DNA of 64,000 nt from Cytobacillus sp. NJ13 (GCA_030348385.1 JAUCFP010000006.1:744001-808000), one strand, 5' to 3'. Positions 44,151 through 54,084 are shown, numbered from the stretch's first letter. Notes: generated from the letters alone by a model not told the origin. Numbers and translations are program-made.

Positions 44151-44664
44151 ATGTATCAGTGCAGCAGGATTGATGCTCCTCTGCCTGCTTGCTATTTGGG
44201 TGATATCCTCAAAAGCATCCGGAGGAGAACCGTCCCTTGCAGGGTATCAGGCAAAAGCTGTTTTATCGGGATCGATGGAACCGGCCTTCATGACAGGATC
44301 CATCATACTGGTGAAAGAGCTGGACAGTAAAGAAAATTTAAAAACGGAAGATATTATTACCTTTAAATCAGGAGACAAATTAATTACCCATAGAATTGTC
44401 GAAGTAAAGAAAGCGAAAACCGGGATTTTATATCAAACGAAAGGCGACAATAATGACGCTCCGGATATGGAATATGTGCAGCCTGAAAATATAACCGGTA
44501 AATATGCGGGTTTTACCATTCCATATGCAGGCTATGCTGCTGAGTATGCAGCATCCAAGGAAGGAGCCGCACTCCTGCTGTTTATCCCGGGACTGCTCCT
44601 GCTGCTATCTGCAGGGAGGACTATCTTTCTGGCTCTTAAAGAATACGAAACTAAAAACGCTTAA
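44122..44664 (+). CDS. sipW: SipW-type (ER-type) signal peptidase I
   Basis: 180 residues. N-terminal membrane anchor (~8-30), catalytic Ser51 in VLSGSMEPAF, and His90 in GDKLITHRIVEV in place of the bacterial Lys, which defines the ER/SipW type. KGDNNDAPD is box E. A C-terminal membrane segment follows. It cleaves the signal peptide of the TasA-like protein encoded next. AGGAGG ribosome site. Confidence 0.9.
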   Translation: MKKVLKILSKCISAAGLMLLCLLAIWVISSKASGGEPSLAGYQAKAVLSGSMEPAFMTGSIILVKELDSKENLKTEDIITFKSGDKLITHRIVEVKKAKTGILYQTKGDNNDAPDMEYVQPENITGKYAGFTIPYAGYAAEYAASKEGAALLLFIPGLLLLLSAGRTIFLALKEYETKNA

Positions 44665-44743
44665 TACTTCGGTTATGCCTCTTATCTGCCACAGGTAAAT
44701 AAGAGTTAAATAAATTAATAGTATTTAAAGGAGGAAGTAACAC

Positions 44744-45343
44744 ATGGGATTTGCAAAAAAGGTAAGTAAAGGACTTTTGACAGCTGCTTTAGGTTTTTCA
44801 TTAATGGGTGGGGGTACATACGCTTACTTCAGCGATACGGAGGTTACGAATAACACATTTGCAGCAGGTACCCTGGATTTGGCGGTAAACCCTGAAACAA
44901 TCGTCAATATTGGCGATTTAAAGCCAGGTGATGAAGTTTCACGTGAATTTACCATCACAAATAGCGGCACTCTTGATATCTCCAAGATCTTGCTGCATAC
45001 AAATTATCAGGTGGAAGATGCAAAATTAAATGGGGCTGCAAATGCAGATGATTTCGGCAAGCATATTAAAGTCACGATCCTATATAATCAGGCTAACGCA
45101 ACCGTCCAGGTTGCAGAGACGACTTTGCATGAACTGCAATCACAAACTCCGGATTTAACAGCCATTGATAACTTTGTAGGAGGGGGAACAGTACCGGATG
45201 GCCTGAAACCTGGGGAAACCGATAAAATAATAGCGCTGTTCGAATTTGTGGATAACGGAGAGGACCAAAACGAATTCCAGGGAGATGCGCTGCAGGTAGA
45301 ATGGAAATTCAATGCAGAACAGGCTGAAGGAACAGTAAAATAA
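44744..45343 (+). CDS. TasA/CalY (camelysin)-family fibre protein
   Basis: 199 residues. The signal segment GLLTAALGFSLMGGGTYAYF ends in the A-Y-F-S-D-T-E cleavage context used by SipW. The mature part has FAAGTLDLAV, LKPGDEVSREFTITNSG and KPGETDKIIALFEF, the beta-sandwich pattern of TasA/camelysin. It forms biofilm matrix fibres or surface protein. AAAGGAGG ribosome site; its stop meets a strong terminator. Confidence 0.88.
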   Translation: MGFAKKVSKGLLTAALGFSLMGGGTYAYFSDTEVTNNTFAAGTLDLAVNPETIVNIGDLKPGDEVSREFTITNSGTLDISKILLHTNYQVEDAKLNGAANADDFGKHIKVTILYNQANATVQVAETTLHELQSQTPDLTAIDNFVGGGTVPDGLKPGETDKIIALFEFVDNGEDQNEFQGDALQVEWKFNAEQAEGTVK

Positions 45344-45354
45344 TATAGGCGGAC

Positions 45355-45391
45355 AAAAAAATCCCTTGAAGGAAGATTCAAGGGATTTTTT
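45355..45391. terminator. bidirectional terminator, tasA-like / RRNPP gene 1
   Basis: AAAAATCCCTTGAA / TTCAAGGGATTTTT stem; overlaps the end of the convergent regulator gene. Confidence 0.9.
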
Positions 45392-46649
45392 ACACTTTAA
45401 TTAATTCTTTGCCTTCTAGCTGCCTGTTCAGATGAATGGCTTTTTCATGTTTTCCTGTCTCAATGTAATATTCATAAAGTTTTTTTCCATACCTGCGCAT
45501 GAGAATCATATGCTTAATTTTAACAAATTCAGGAAAAGCTTTTTCTTCCAAATACTTAAAATACTTCTCAGGCTGATTTTCAAGCTGATACCTGGAAAGT
45601 TTAAATAATGATAAGTATAAAGTGCTTTTTAATTCCTTTGAAACCTGGATCCCTTCGCATGCTTTTTTAAGTAGAGCTGTTTTGCCGGATAATTTGCCTT
45701 CAATACAGCAATTAAGGTAAGAATATAACCGCTGAAGATAAATGATTGTATTCATGTCAGCTAAACGCAAGGCCTGTGTATAGCAATCCTTTGCCTTAGC
45801 ATATTGTTCCCTATTAAAATACTCAAATCCTAAATTATTGTAGAGGAGCCCTTTATAGTCATGAAATCCAATTCGTTCACAGTCCCAGATTAAATGATGA
45901 TAACGTTCTGCCAGTTTATCCATGTCGGTTAAGATATCACTGCTGATCTGCAGGAGGATAATGGATTCAGCTTTTATCGCCATCGTGTAGTTGTTCGTGT
46001 TTTTGAAATGCTGTAATGATTTTTCCGCAAACATGTAAGCCATGATTTTTGAATCAATATAATGATAGGCAATTGCCAGGTGATAAAAGTATTCTTCATT
46101 GCCATATTCATTTATATCGATATTTTTTAAGACTTGAAGTGCTGTTTGCTGATCCGGGCTATCAGGTTTTATTGCTTGATTAATATAATACATCCCTTGA
46201 ACATGGTAAAATAAATTTCTCTCAAAAAGGGGGAGGTTAGGAAACTCATTGCTTATTTGCTTAATAATCCGGGATGCTTCCTCTAAATCCTGGTGCAGCA
46301 AATGATATCTTGCCTTTAATAGCAGATAGTGGGCTGCATATTTAGAAGCTTGAATAAAAGGCGAGCTTTCCAGTTCATTTTTGAGTTCATCAGCCTTGGC
46401 TGTTCTATACATGATGATAGCTTTATGCCATTCCTGCAGGCGCTTGTCCAGATCCCGGAAGTATTCAATCTCCTTTTGAATGTCAATATTTAATACGGCA
46501 GAGAAAAGCGAAATGATTTCCGGTGAATAGGCTGTTTTCCCTCTTTCAATCTTGCTTACATGGGTAGGAGTACATATCCCTTCACCTAACATAGCTTGTG
46601 TAAGACCAGACTTTTCCCGGTAGAATTTAATAATTTCCCCTTCCAGCAT
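45390..46649 (-). CDS. RRNPP-type regulator 1 (NprR/PlcR-like)
   Basis: 419 residues. XRE helix-turn-helix (~6-60: GLTQAMLGEGICTPTHVSKI) and then tetratricopeptide-like helical repeats to the end. Length and layout match NprR (~423 aa). Such regulators switch DNA binding or partner on binding a secreted oligopeptide. No propeptide gene is visible downstream, where only ~45 bp remain before the tasA-like stop. It lies next to biofilm and protease genes it may control. GGAGAGG ribosome site. Confidence 0.75.
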   Translation of the reverse strand: MLEGEIIKFYREKSGLTQAMLGEGICTPTHVSKIERGKTAYSPEIISLFSAVLNIDIQKEIEYFRDLDKRLQEWHKAIIMYRTAKADELKNELESSPFIQASKYAAHYLLLKARYHLLHQDLEEASRIIKQISNEFPNLPLFERNLFYHVQGMYYINQAIKPDSPDQQTALQVLKNIDINEYGNEEYFYHLAIAYHYIDSKIMAYMFAEKSLQHFKNTNNYTMAIKAESIILLQISSDILTDMDKLAERYHHLIWDCERIGFHDYKGLLYNNLGFEYFNREQYAKAKDCYTQALRLADMNTIIYLQRLYSYLNCCIEGKLSGKTALLKKACEGIQVSKELKSTLYLSLFKLSRYQLENQPEKYFKYLEEKAFPEFVKIKHMILMRRYGKKLYEYYIETGKHEKAIHLNRQLEGKELIKV

Positions 46650-46740
46650 GTGACCCTCTCCTTATCTATTAATAATAGGTGAATATGCCAGGCAGCTGTC
46701 TCTTAAATACTTAATTATCTTTAATCTAAGATTTTCCTTT

Positions 46741-46752
46741 TTGGGGGAATTT
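46741..46752 (+). promoter_or_regulatory. candidate operator shared by RRNPP gene 1 and the subtilase
   Basis: TTGGGGGAATTT. The same 12-mer occurs inverted at 48417-48428, and TTGGGGGA recurs at 46777-46784. Its role is inferred. Confidence 0.4.
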
Positions 46753-46844
46753 TTAGAGTCATAAGACATAGCACCTTTGGGGGAGTGAACAGGAAATAAG
46801 GAGAAAAGGCTCAACTGGGAGAAAGCAGAAAAGAGTGCAAAAAG

Positions 46845-46876
46845 AAAAATCTCCTAAGAAAGATAAGGAGATTTTT
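46845..46876 (-). terminator. terminator of RRNPP gene 2
   Basis: AAAAATCTCCT / AGGAGATTTTT stem. Confidence 0.85.
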
Positions 46877-46883
46877 CTGCTGT

Positions 46884-48128
46884 TTAATGGATGAGCGGCT
46901 CGAAGTACTTGGCTGCAAGCCTACTTGCTTTTTCATGCTGTGAAGACTTCCTGAAATAATGGAATAATTCTTTTTCATAGAGATTGATTAATGTGCTATT
47001 CCCTAATTCAAGAAGGTGGGGAAGGAATGTGTTTTCTAAAAAGAGATAGTAATCATTTATGTCTTTATCTTCTAAAAGGATATCGAGCATATAAAAAACA
47101 TATTGATAGGTTTTATTTTGAAATTGTTCAGCTAGCCTGTGACCATCGTCCAGCAAGGATCTGAGATTTTGTTTCTTATAATGATCCAGATTAAGGCAGC
47201 TATGAACATAGCCTCTAATAGCGCTTAATTTTAAAGATGGGTTTGGATTAACCTCGCATTGTTTCAATAGCTTTTTATAAACTTCGCTCGCTTCTGAATA
47301 AAAGCCTTTTGCAAAGTATTCAACGGCAAGATTATGCCAAAGGTTCATTTCCCTGGCTTCTTCTTTATGAGTCCGGCAGGATTTGATTAAAGTACGATAC
47401 TGCTTGACGGTTTCTTCAAATTGGCAAAGGTCGTATGTACCCATTTGTATCAGCAAAACGGTTTCTGTATCAAGAATTCTTTTGAAATTATTAGTTTCCC
47501 GAAAATAGGATAGTGCAAGAGTGCCATAGTGATAGGCTTTTACCTTATCATTCATCAAATGGGAAGAGGTTGCGAGGTGAAAATAAAATTCATGGTTATT
47601 ATAATCTTTAGGATTTATATTCTTTAAATGGATGATGGCTTCTTTGCAATTCTGTAAGTTTAGAAAATAAATGCCCCATATATGTTCGAGGAGACTTCTT
47701 TCAAAACGATCAAGTGTATTCCAAGCTTTCTGGCAGCTGTCTAAAAGCACTTTGCTCTTATCAAACTCTCCTTGCATGAGGTGGTAGCGAGCCAAAAGGA
47801 TTGAATGAAAATATTTTGTTTCTGAAAAATGCAGGTAAGGATTTTGGGCTAATTCCTCTTTAATTAATTCTATATCTTCTTTTTGCTGTTTAACCATGGC
47901 ATCCAGCCACTCATGAAGTTTAGTTTCCAGCATATCAAACTTTTCAAGCTCTTTTATAAGATCTATGTTCAGCCGTTTACAGATCAGATTTGTGATTTCA
48001 GACGAATATTGTGTATGTCCCCGCTCTATTTTACTGATATGAGTCACAGAACAAATCCCTTCGCCCAGCTGCGTTTGGGTTAATCCAGCGCGTTCCCGGT
48101 AATATTTTATAATTAAGCCTTCCTTCAA
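46884..48128 (-). CDS. RRNPP-type regulator 2 (NprR/PlcR-like)
   Basis: 414 residues, clear paralog of the gene downstream. XRE domain (~7-60: GLTQTQLGEGICSVTHISKI) followed by TPR-like repeats. Tandem duplication is likely. No peptide gene is recognisable in the 234-bp gap after it. It is divergent from the subtilase gene across 386 bp, so it may regulate that gene. Confidence 0.75.
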   Translation of the reverse strand: MKEGLIIKYYRERAGLTQTQLGEGICSVTHISKIERGHTQYSSEITNLICKRLNIDLIKELEKFDMLETKLHEWLDAMVKQQKEDIELIKEELAQNPYLHFSETKYFHSILLARYHLMQGEFDKSKVLLDSCQKAWNTLDRFERSLLEHIWGIYFLNLQNCKEAIIHLKNINPKDYNNHEFYFHLATSSHLMNDKVKAYHYGTLALSYFRETNNFKRILDTETVLLIQMGTYDLCQFEETVKQYRTLIKSCRTHKEEAREMNLWHNLAVEYFAKGFYSEASEVYKKLLKQCEVNPNPSLKLSAIRGYVHSCLNLDHYKKQNLRSLLDDGHRLAEQFQNKTYQYVFYMLDILLEDKDINDYYLFLENTFLPHLLELGNSTLINLYEKELFHYFRKSSQHEKASRLAAKYFEPLIH

Positions 48129-48268
48129 AACAGCATCCCCCCTGTGGTTCTGAATAGTATCGTAGCATACCTTATTGGCTGGAAACAGATAGCCAGGAAA
48201 TGTCAGATGTCTGTTTTTTCCAAAGGATCTTGGGATATTATTCCTAAGAGGTTTTTAAAGATTTCAAT

Positions 48269-48428
48269 TTGGGGTAATTCAAAAGAGCCTTTTTTACCAG
48301 AATGTGAGAAAGTTAATAGAAATTAGGTTAGGGAATATGTCTTTAATACTATTTTAATAGAAGGAGATCCTGAGATCTGGATATAAAGTTCTGAAATTCA
48401 ACAGATGACTCCTTTTAAATTCCCCCAA
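48269..48428. promoter_or_regulatory. intergenic region of RRNPP 2 / subtilase with candidate operators
   Basis: AAATTCCCCCAA (48417-48428) is the exact reverse complement of the 46741 site; TTGGGGTAATTC (48269-48280) is a looser match. No ORF or clear hairpin is seen in the 386-bp gap. Confidence 0.4.
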
Positions 48429-48514
48429 TTTACTTCTCTCAGACCCGGCCCTACAATTAATTGTATGAATAGTTAAAAAATATAGATTTATCAGTGGGAA
48501 AGGGCGGGGAAGAA

Positions 48515-51500
48515 ATGAAAGTGAAAAAAGGGGTACCCTATAAGGTGCTGGCTTCTGCATTGGCAGCAGCAATGCTATTCGGGGGAACAGTCTCGGCACA
48601 AGGAGCTCAGGAAGATCAGATCGAGGCTCCAAGTGTTGAAGACATTGTTAAGCAGGGGCAGAAAATATTTTTGGACCAGCAATATCAGGCTGAAGCAAAG
48701 GCAGTGGACAAGCTGGGATATAAGGATCTGAAAGAAAAAGGGTTAACGAAACCATATGAGCCAAATGAAATTTTACGTGTAATTGTTGAGGTCGAACAGC
48801 CTGCAGATGCTGAAAAAACGAAACAAAGCAAAAAAAGTAAAATGAAGGCAAAACAAGACGAGGTTATTTCAGCGCTTTCCAAGAAAAAAACTTTCAAGAA
48901 AGTGAAGCATCGCTTTTATGAGGGGTTTAATGGTTTCAGCCTGGAAACCGAGTTTCGTAATTTAAAAGAAATTCAGGCAATTCCTGGTGTCACTAACGTA
49001 CATATTGCGAGAACATTTCAGCCATCCATGGGTGCCAGCAAGGAATTAGTGCAGGCACAGAAGGTTTGGGAGGAGCATGGCTATGAAGGCGAAGGGCTGC
49101 TTGTTGCTGTCGTTGACTCCGGATTGGACTATACACACCAGGATATGATATTGACGGATGATGGGAAAGACAAGCAGAAATGGTCTGAGGGAGGAATTCA
49201 GGCAAAACTCTCTGAAACAGAAATTAATGACGTCTGGTATAGTGACAAAGTGCCGACAGGCTATGACTGGGCCGATCAAGATGCGGATGTCATACCCCGC
49301 GGACAGTATGGAAGTCCACATGGCATGCATGTCGCCGGTACAGTAGGTGCTAATGGCGATGAGGAAAATGATGGGGTCAAGGGGATTGCTCCCGGTGTCC
49401 AGTTATTAGCCGAAAAGGTATTTTCTGATAACGGCGGAGGAGCTTATGAAGATGATATTATTGCTGGAATTGAACACGCTGTGACAATGAGGGCTGATGT
49501 CATTAACATGAGTCTTGGGTCAGATGCCGGCTTTGTTGGAGAAGAAAATGATCCAATCCAAAAGTCAATCCGGGAAGCAACTGAGCAGGGCACCCTAGTG
49601 GTAGTTGCTGGAGGCAATTCATCTTACAGCACAAAAAATAATATTTTGGAGGCTTCTGCCAAGCCATACGCGGAAAATCCGGATATCGGCACTGTCGGAG
49701 AACCTTCTGTAAGCCCGTTTGCGCTATCAGTAGCATCCTATGAAAATACTAAATTGCATATGAATGCACTTACTGATGAAAGCGGTTTGCAACTTCCATA
49801 TCAGGATCAGACCCATGTAAACTTCAAGCTATCAAAAGTTCTATCATCAGGAGAAAGTTATGAAATGGTCTATGTAGGGGAAGGAAAGACAGCTGATTTT
49901 GCCGGGAAAGATGTTGCAGGCAAAATTGTCGTGGCAAAGCCAGAACAAAAATATGGTTTATATTCATATGTACAATCTGAAGCCAGAAAAAATGGTGCCA
50001 AGGCGGTTATCCTTGTACCGCCTCATGATGAAGCTGATTATCCTTTCTTGTATTTTAGCCCGTACTTAACCCCTGCAGCAACAACCAGCAAGGAGGACGG
50101 GAATGCTTTAATTTCGCAGCTGTCTAAGGGACAAACAGTGAAGATGCAGATGAGCAAAGGTGTTTGGGTGGATAATGCTGATAAAGATAACATGTCAGAC
50201 TTTTCATCTTTTGGAACGCCGCACACGCTTGACATCAAACCTGAGCTATCAGCACCAGGCGGAGGGATTTATTCCACTGTTCCCGGCAATGAATATGAAA
50301 TAATGAGCGGTACGTCCATGGCGGCGCCTCATGTCGCAGGCGGATCAGCTTTGCTGCTTCAGGCTTTATATGAAAAAGGATTGCCGCAATCCAAAGAAAC
50401 GGCATTAAAAGCGAAAATCGCCTTAATGAATACGTCAAAAATCATTCAGGATCCGCGGGCAAATAGCCAGGTCCCTTACTCACCACGCCTACAGGGATCC
50501 GGATTAATGCAAATACAAAATGCGATCAAAACACCTGTACTTGTCACAAATAAAAATGCTCCTTTGGAACAGGCAGGAGCGGTTGCTCTTAAGGAGATTA
50601 ATGAGAAAGCACACTTCAAACTGAATGTCGAAGCACTTCAAAATGCTGAAGTGAAAGAATTGGAATATAAAGTGTACGTTGATGTTTTAACCGACGAAAC
50701 TGAAACAAAAGAGTTTGACTTGGACAATGACGGTAATTTGGATACCAAGGAATATTTAACAATGACCAGCAAGCGGATTTCAGGTGCTTCTGCCATCGTA
50801 AATGGTGAAAAAGTGACCGGCAAAGAAGGAAAAACGCTTAAAATTAAGCCAGGACAAAATAAGAGTTTGGATGTACAGATTCAATTGCCGGATAGCCTGA
50901 AAAAGGGCACATTTGTCGAAGGATATGTCCGTCTTGTGCCAACGGGTAAAAACAATGACGCCGCTGTGCCGCTAACAATTCCATATATGGGCTACTTTGG
51001 ACAATGGGACAAGCCGCAAAACCTCGACCCAGCTGCATGGGAGAAAGATGCTTTTTTAGGATATACCGTGCTTTGGAACGATGAAGGCGCGCAATTCCCA
51101 ATGGGATATGACCCATATACTGGAACATTTAATATGGATCGAATTGTCATTTCTCCAAATGCTGTATTGCCTGGTGTATTCCCAACCTTTACAGCTCTCC
51201 GCAATTTACAAAAGACAGAAATGTACGTGGAGAATGATAAAGGGGAAACCATAAATTATTTAGGCGACTTCAGTGAATATACAGGAAAACCATGGAAATT
51301 CCGCAAAAATATCATGGCTTTCCGTGACTATATGATTAACGGCTATTTATGGGACGTTAAGGATCAAAACGGGAAATTCGTTAAAGATGGCACTTATCAA
51401 TATGTGATCAAGACAACACTTGATTACAAGGATGCCAAACCTCAGGAAGTAAGGCTTCCGGTTCACGTAGACTCAGTTGCACCAATAGTCTCGGATATTC

Positions 51501-52027
51501 AAGTAAAGCCAAAGGACGGCCAATATGAGATTTCCTTCAAGTCAGAAGATAACGAAGGGGGGAGCGGCTATAATGGTGCAATCATCTGGTATAACGGGAA
51601 GTATATGCCGCTGGAACCTGGAAAAACTTCAGCCCTTGTAAAAGAAGAACCGAAGAGCGTCGTCGTATTGGGTGTCGACCATGCATTAAACCAGAGCTAT
51701 GCTGTATGGGGCGATCCTTCCTATATTAATGAAGGAATGCTGGTGAGCTACTTCAGTGTTTATCCTAATAAAAATGTGAATGCAAACACGCCTGCCGGCA
51801 TCAATGCATTTGCAAATAACCGCGTAAACTGGACAGTGAACATTAAAGATGAAGCAGGAAAAACCGTTGACACAATCAATGTGGAAAACGAACATGAAAT
51901 TCACTTGAAGTGGACTCCAGACGCAGATCTTCCGAATGGAACTTACACCATTAGTGCGGATGTATCAAGTAAGCAGGGCTTTAAAGTGACCACGAGTCCT
52001 AAAACTGTTACAGTATTTCAGAACTAA
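48515..52027 (+). CDS. large secreted subtilase (Vpr/lactocepin-like, S8)
   Basis: 1170 residues from ATG 48515 (GGGCGGGGA upstream). Signal peptide (~1-30), inhibitor I9 propeptide (~85-165), S8 domain with Asp201 (AVVDSGLDYTHQD), His269 (SPHGMHVAG) and Ser in MSGTSMAAPHVAGG. A PA domain is inserted (~430-550). C-terminal Fn3-like domains (~680-1170) follow. Far longer than B. subtilis Vpr (806 aa) and closer to cell-envelope proteinases, but no LPXTG anchor is seen, so it is probably released. A terminator follows. Confidence 0.88.
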   Translation: MKVKKGVPYKVLASALAAAMLFGGTVSAQGAQEDQIEAPSVEDIVKQGQKIFLDQQYQAEAKAVDKLGYKDLKEKGLTKPYEPNEILRVIVEVEQPADAEKTKQSKKSKMKAKQDEVISALSKKKTFKKVKHRFYEGFNGFSLETEFRNLKEIQAIPGVTNVHIARTFQPSMGASKELVQAQKVWEEHGYEGEGLLVAVVDSGLDYTHQDMILTDDGKDKQKWSEGGIQAKLSETEINDVWYSDKVPTGYDWADQDADVIPRGQYGSPHGMHVAGTVGANGDEENDGVKGIAPGVQLLAEKVFSDNGGGAYEDDIIAGIEHAVTMRADVINMSLGSDAGFVGEENDPIQKSIREATEQGTLVVVAGGNSSYSTKNNILEASAKPYAENPDIGTVGEPSVSPFALSVASYENTKLHMNALTDESGLQLPYQDQTHVNFKLSKVLSSGESYEMVYVGEGKTADFAGKDVAGKIVVAKPEQKYGLYSYVQSEARKNGAKAVILVPPHDEADYPFLYFSPYLTPAATTSKEDGNALISQLSKGQTVKMQMSKGVWVDNADKDNMSDFSSFGTPHTLDIKPELSAPGGGIYSTVPGNEYEIMSGTSMAAPHVAGGSALLLQALYEKGLPQSKETALKAKIALMNTSKIIQDPRANSQVPYSPRLQGSGLMQIQNAIKTPVLVTNKNAPLEQAGAVALKEINEKAHFKLNVEALQNAEVKELEYKVYVDVLTDETETKEFDLDNDGNLDTKEYLTMTSKRISGASAIVNGEKVTGKEGKTLKIKPGQNKSLDVQIQLPDSLKKGTFVEGYVRLVPTGKNNDAAVPLTIPYMGYFGQWDKPQNLDPAAWEKDAFLGYTVLWNDEGAQFPMGYDPYTGTFNMDRIVISPNAVLPGVFPTFTALRNLQKTEMYVENDKGETINYLGDFSEYTGKPWKFRKNIMAFRDYMINGYLWDVKDQNGKFVKDGTYQYVIKTTLDYKDAKPQEVRLPVHVDSVAPIVSDIQVKPKDGQYEISFKSEDNEGGSGYNGAIIWYNGKYMPLEPGKTSALVKEEPKSVVVLGVDHALNQSYAVWGDPSYINEGMLVSYFSVYPNKNVNANTPAGINAFANNRVNWTVNIKDEAGKTVDTINVENEHEIHLKWTPDADLPNGTYTISADVSSKQGFKVTTSPKTVTVFQN

Positions 52028-52034
52028 AACGATC

Positions 52035-52070
52035 AAAAGCCATGGACGGTAAAAAGGTCCATGGCTTTTT
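52035..52070. terminator. terminator of the subtilase gene
   Basis: AAAAGCCATGGAC / GTCCATGGCTTTT, 13-bp stem, T-run. Confidence 0.9.
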
Positions 52071-52092
52071 AATATTTTGCAATGCCTTAGGT

Positions 52093-53295
52093 TCAGGCAG
52101 AAACAGATGTGTTCAATTTTTTTAGAGCTGAAGCTTCTTTCTTCCCATGCAGGAAATAATATAAAATGGCTGATAATAAAACAAAGATTGCCATCATACC
52201 ATAGAGTTTCCCATAGCCTGTAATCGGAATAACGAATCCCAGCAAATAAGGTCCAAATCCCAAGCCTGCATCAAGAAATATGAAGAAAGTTGATGTCGCA
52301 AGCCCCATCCGATGTGCAGGTGTCAGCTTGACGGCCACTGCCTGGGTGCAGGACTGCATGTTTCCAAATCCCAGCCCAATCAGCGCTCCAGCCAATAGCA
52401 GGGTAAAACTGCTGTTGGCTGCGCTAAGCACAAACATGCCTGCCGCAAATAAGATAAAAGCGGGGTACATAACATAATTTGCTCCTTTAAGATCCATCAG
52501 CCGCCCGGTAAATGGACGTGAAACCAGGACAGCGGCCGAGTAGATAAGAAAGAAAAAGCTCGCAGCCTTGACTAAATCGACTTCTATCGCATAAAAATTG
52601 ATAAAAGAGAGGACCCCGGAATAACCGAATGCGATTGCCAGTGTGATGAATGCAATCGGGACTGCTTTTGGCTCGATAAAGCTGGAAATTTGGAAGCCCT
52701 GCTTTTTCACACCTGAGGTTTCTATTGCAGGAACATATAAAATGAAGGATGTAATCAGGGCAATGATGCCGATGGCCAGACAGAAGACAAAAATCATTTG
52801 GAAAGAAACTTTTTGCAGCATCAATAAGCCAATAAATGGTCCAACAGCTGTCGAAAGCGTAGTGCTCATGCTGAAGTAGCCAATTCCTTCTCCTTTTCGG
52901 GCTGCAGGAATAATTTGTGCTGCGATGGTCCCAGTCGCCGTACTCGCCACACCTAAAGCAATGCCGTGTATAAACCTGGTAACCAGAAGGAAAGCAATTC
53001 CAATGTTCACGAAATATAAAAGAGTCGTCAGCGTAAAAAAGATCAAACCGATAAAAAGTGTTTTCTTACGCCCGATGTTATCAATTGCCCGCCCGATATA
53101 AAGCCTGCCAATGAGCGTTCCAATAATAAAGATTCCCGTAACAAGCCCGGCCTGGCTAGTTGTGGCACTATAGTAATCCACTGCAAAGACAGCAATGGTC
53201 ACCATCAGCAAATAGAAAATCAATGTTAAGAAAAAATTAACGGATGACACAATAATAAAATCTTTTGTCCAAAGCTTCGGTTTAGGCTGATTCAA
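52093..53295 (-). CDS. MFS transporter, drug-efflux type
   Basis: 400 residues, 12 membrane segments. MFS motif A GRAIDNIGRKKTLFIG and the second-half SRPFTGRLMDLKG are present. It starts one base after the MarR gene stop, so it is co-transcribed with and probably controlled by that regulator. Substrate unknown; efflux of a toxic compound is likely. Confidence 0.82.
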   Translation of the reverse strand: MNQPKPKLWTKDFIIVSSVNFFLTLIFYLLMVTIAVFAVDYYSATTSQAGLVTGIFIIGTLIGRLYIGRAIDNIGRKKTLFIGLIFFTLTTLLYFVNIGIAFLLVTRFIHGIALGVASTATGTIAAQIIPAARKGEGIGYFSMSTTLSTAVGPFIGLLMLQKVSFQMIFVFCLAIGIIALITSFILYVPAIETSGVKKQGFQISSFIEPKAVPIAFITLAIAFGYSGVLSFINFYAIEVDLVKAASFFFLIYSAAVLVSRPFTGRLMDLKGANYVMYPAFILFAAGMFVLSAANSSFTLLLAGALIGLGFGNMQSCTQAVAVKLTPAHRMGLATSTFFIFLDAGLGFGPYLLGFVIPITGYGKLYGMMAIFVLLSAILYYFLHGKKEASALKKLNTSVSA

Positions 53296-53296
53296 T

Positions 53297-53740
53297 TTAT
53301 AACTCTCCCTGCATTAAATTTTTGCGGATTTCGCTCATCAGACGAATCCCTTCCAGCTGTTCCTCCTCTGAAATTCCTCTTAAAATGTCCTGTTCGAATT
53401 CATCAATAGTAACGCGGACCTCCTGATAAACCTTCCTGCCAGTATCGGTCAGCTGCATTCTTTTTTCCCGTTTGTCTTTAGTCGGAACAGGTTCTAAATA
53501 GCCCATTTCCTCCAATTTTGCAATCGTCCTTGTCACCGTTGGTTTTTCAACGCCAAGATAATGTGAAAGCTCCACCAGTGTACCGGAGCCATCGTTATTC
53601 AAGTAATACATGATGGACCATTGAGCCCTGTATAAATGATGCCTGCTTAATTCATTGTTCAGCCTATTCTCAAATGGGCGATACAATAGCACAAGCTGAT
53701 GAAAAAACCGCTGAAATGTTTCGATCTTAAAAACCTCCAA
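53297..53740 (-). CDS. MarR-family regulator
   Basis: 147 residues, winged helix: LSHYLGVEKPTVTRTIAKLEEMGYLEPV and DKREKRMQLTDTGRKVY (the wing; long stretches at ~60-87 and ~93-110). First gene of the marR-MFS operon. A 31-bp imperfect palindrome just before the start is the likely operator for autoregulation. Confidence 0.87.
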   Translation of the reverse strand: MEVFKIETFQRFFHQLVLLYRPFENRLNNELSRHHLYRAQWSIMYYLNNDGSGTLVELSHYLGVEKPTVTRTIAKLEEMGYLEPVPTKDKREKRMQLTDTGRKVYQEVRVTIDEFEQDILRGISEEEQLEGIRLMSEIRKNLMQGEL

Positions 53741-53744
53741 TTTG

Positions 53745-53775
53745 GTTACCTTGAGTAATAGTTATCAAGAGTAAC
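53745..53775 (-). promoter_or_regulatory. palindromic operator of the MarR gene
   Basis: GTTAC at 53745 and GTAAC at 53771 bound an imperfect 31-bp inverted repeat with TTGAGTA / TATCAAG arms, five bases from the start codon. Confidence 0.6.
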
Positions 53776-53872
53776 TAATTATTTATTATACAGCTCAAAG
53801 TGATGACATGTAAATAGGCCAGAGCTTTGTTTCTAAAAGAGCTATCCATTAAATCAAAAGAAGGCAAATTTA

Positions 53873-53947
53873 TGACATTGTGTCATATCCAGTTGACGTG
53901 TGACACCATGTCATATACAATTCAATTGTAAGGATGACACAGTGTCA
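53873..53947 (+). promoter_or_regulatory. three TGACA-N3-TGTCA operators
   Basis: Identical half-sites at 53873-53885, 53901-53913 and 53935-53947 with centres TTG, CCA and CAG. They lie upstream of an operon ending in a TetR gene, which is their likely binder. Confidence 0.7.
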
Positions 53948-54084
53948 CATCGAGGTGAAAGCATTGTCCAAAATTCAATTGCTTATTTCTGAATTGCAGA
54001 AACAGGGAGTAAATGCAGCAGTCTGCAAAAAGCCATCCAATATTAAACCTCTCAATAATAAGGCGAAAATTCAAAGGAGCCCAT

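Noticed and set aside
46662..46769. 35-aa minus-strand ORF as an RRNPP signalling peptide
   Set aside because: Highly charged, no secretion signal, poor ribosome site, and it occupies the promoter region of regulator 1.
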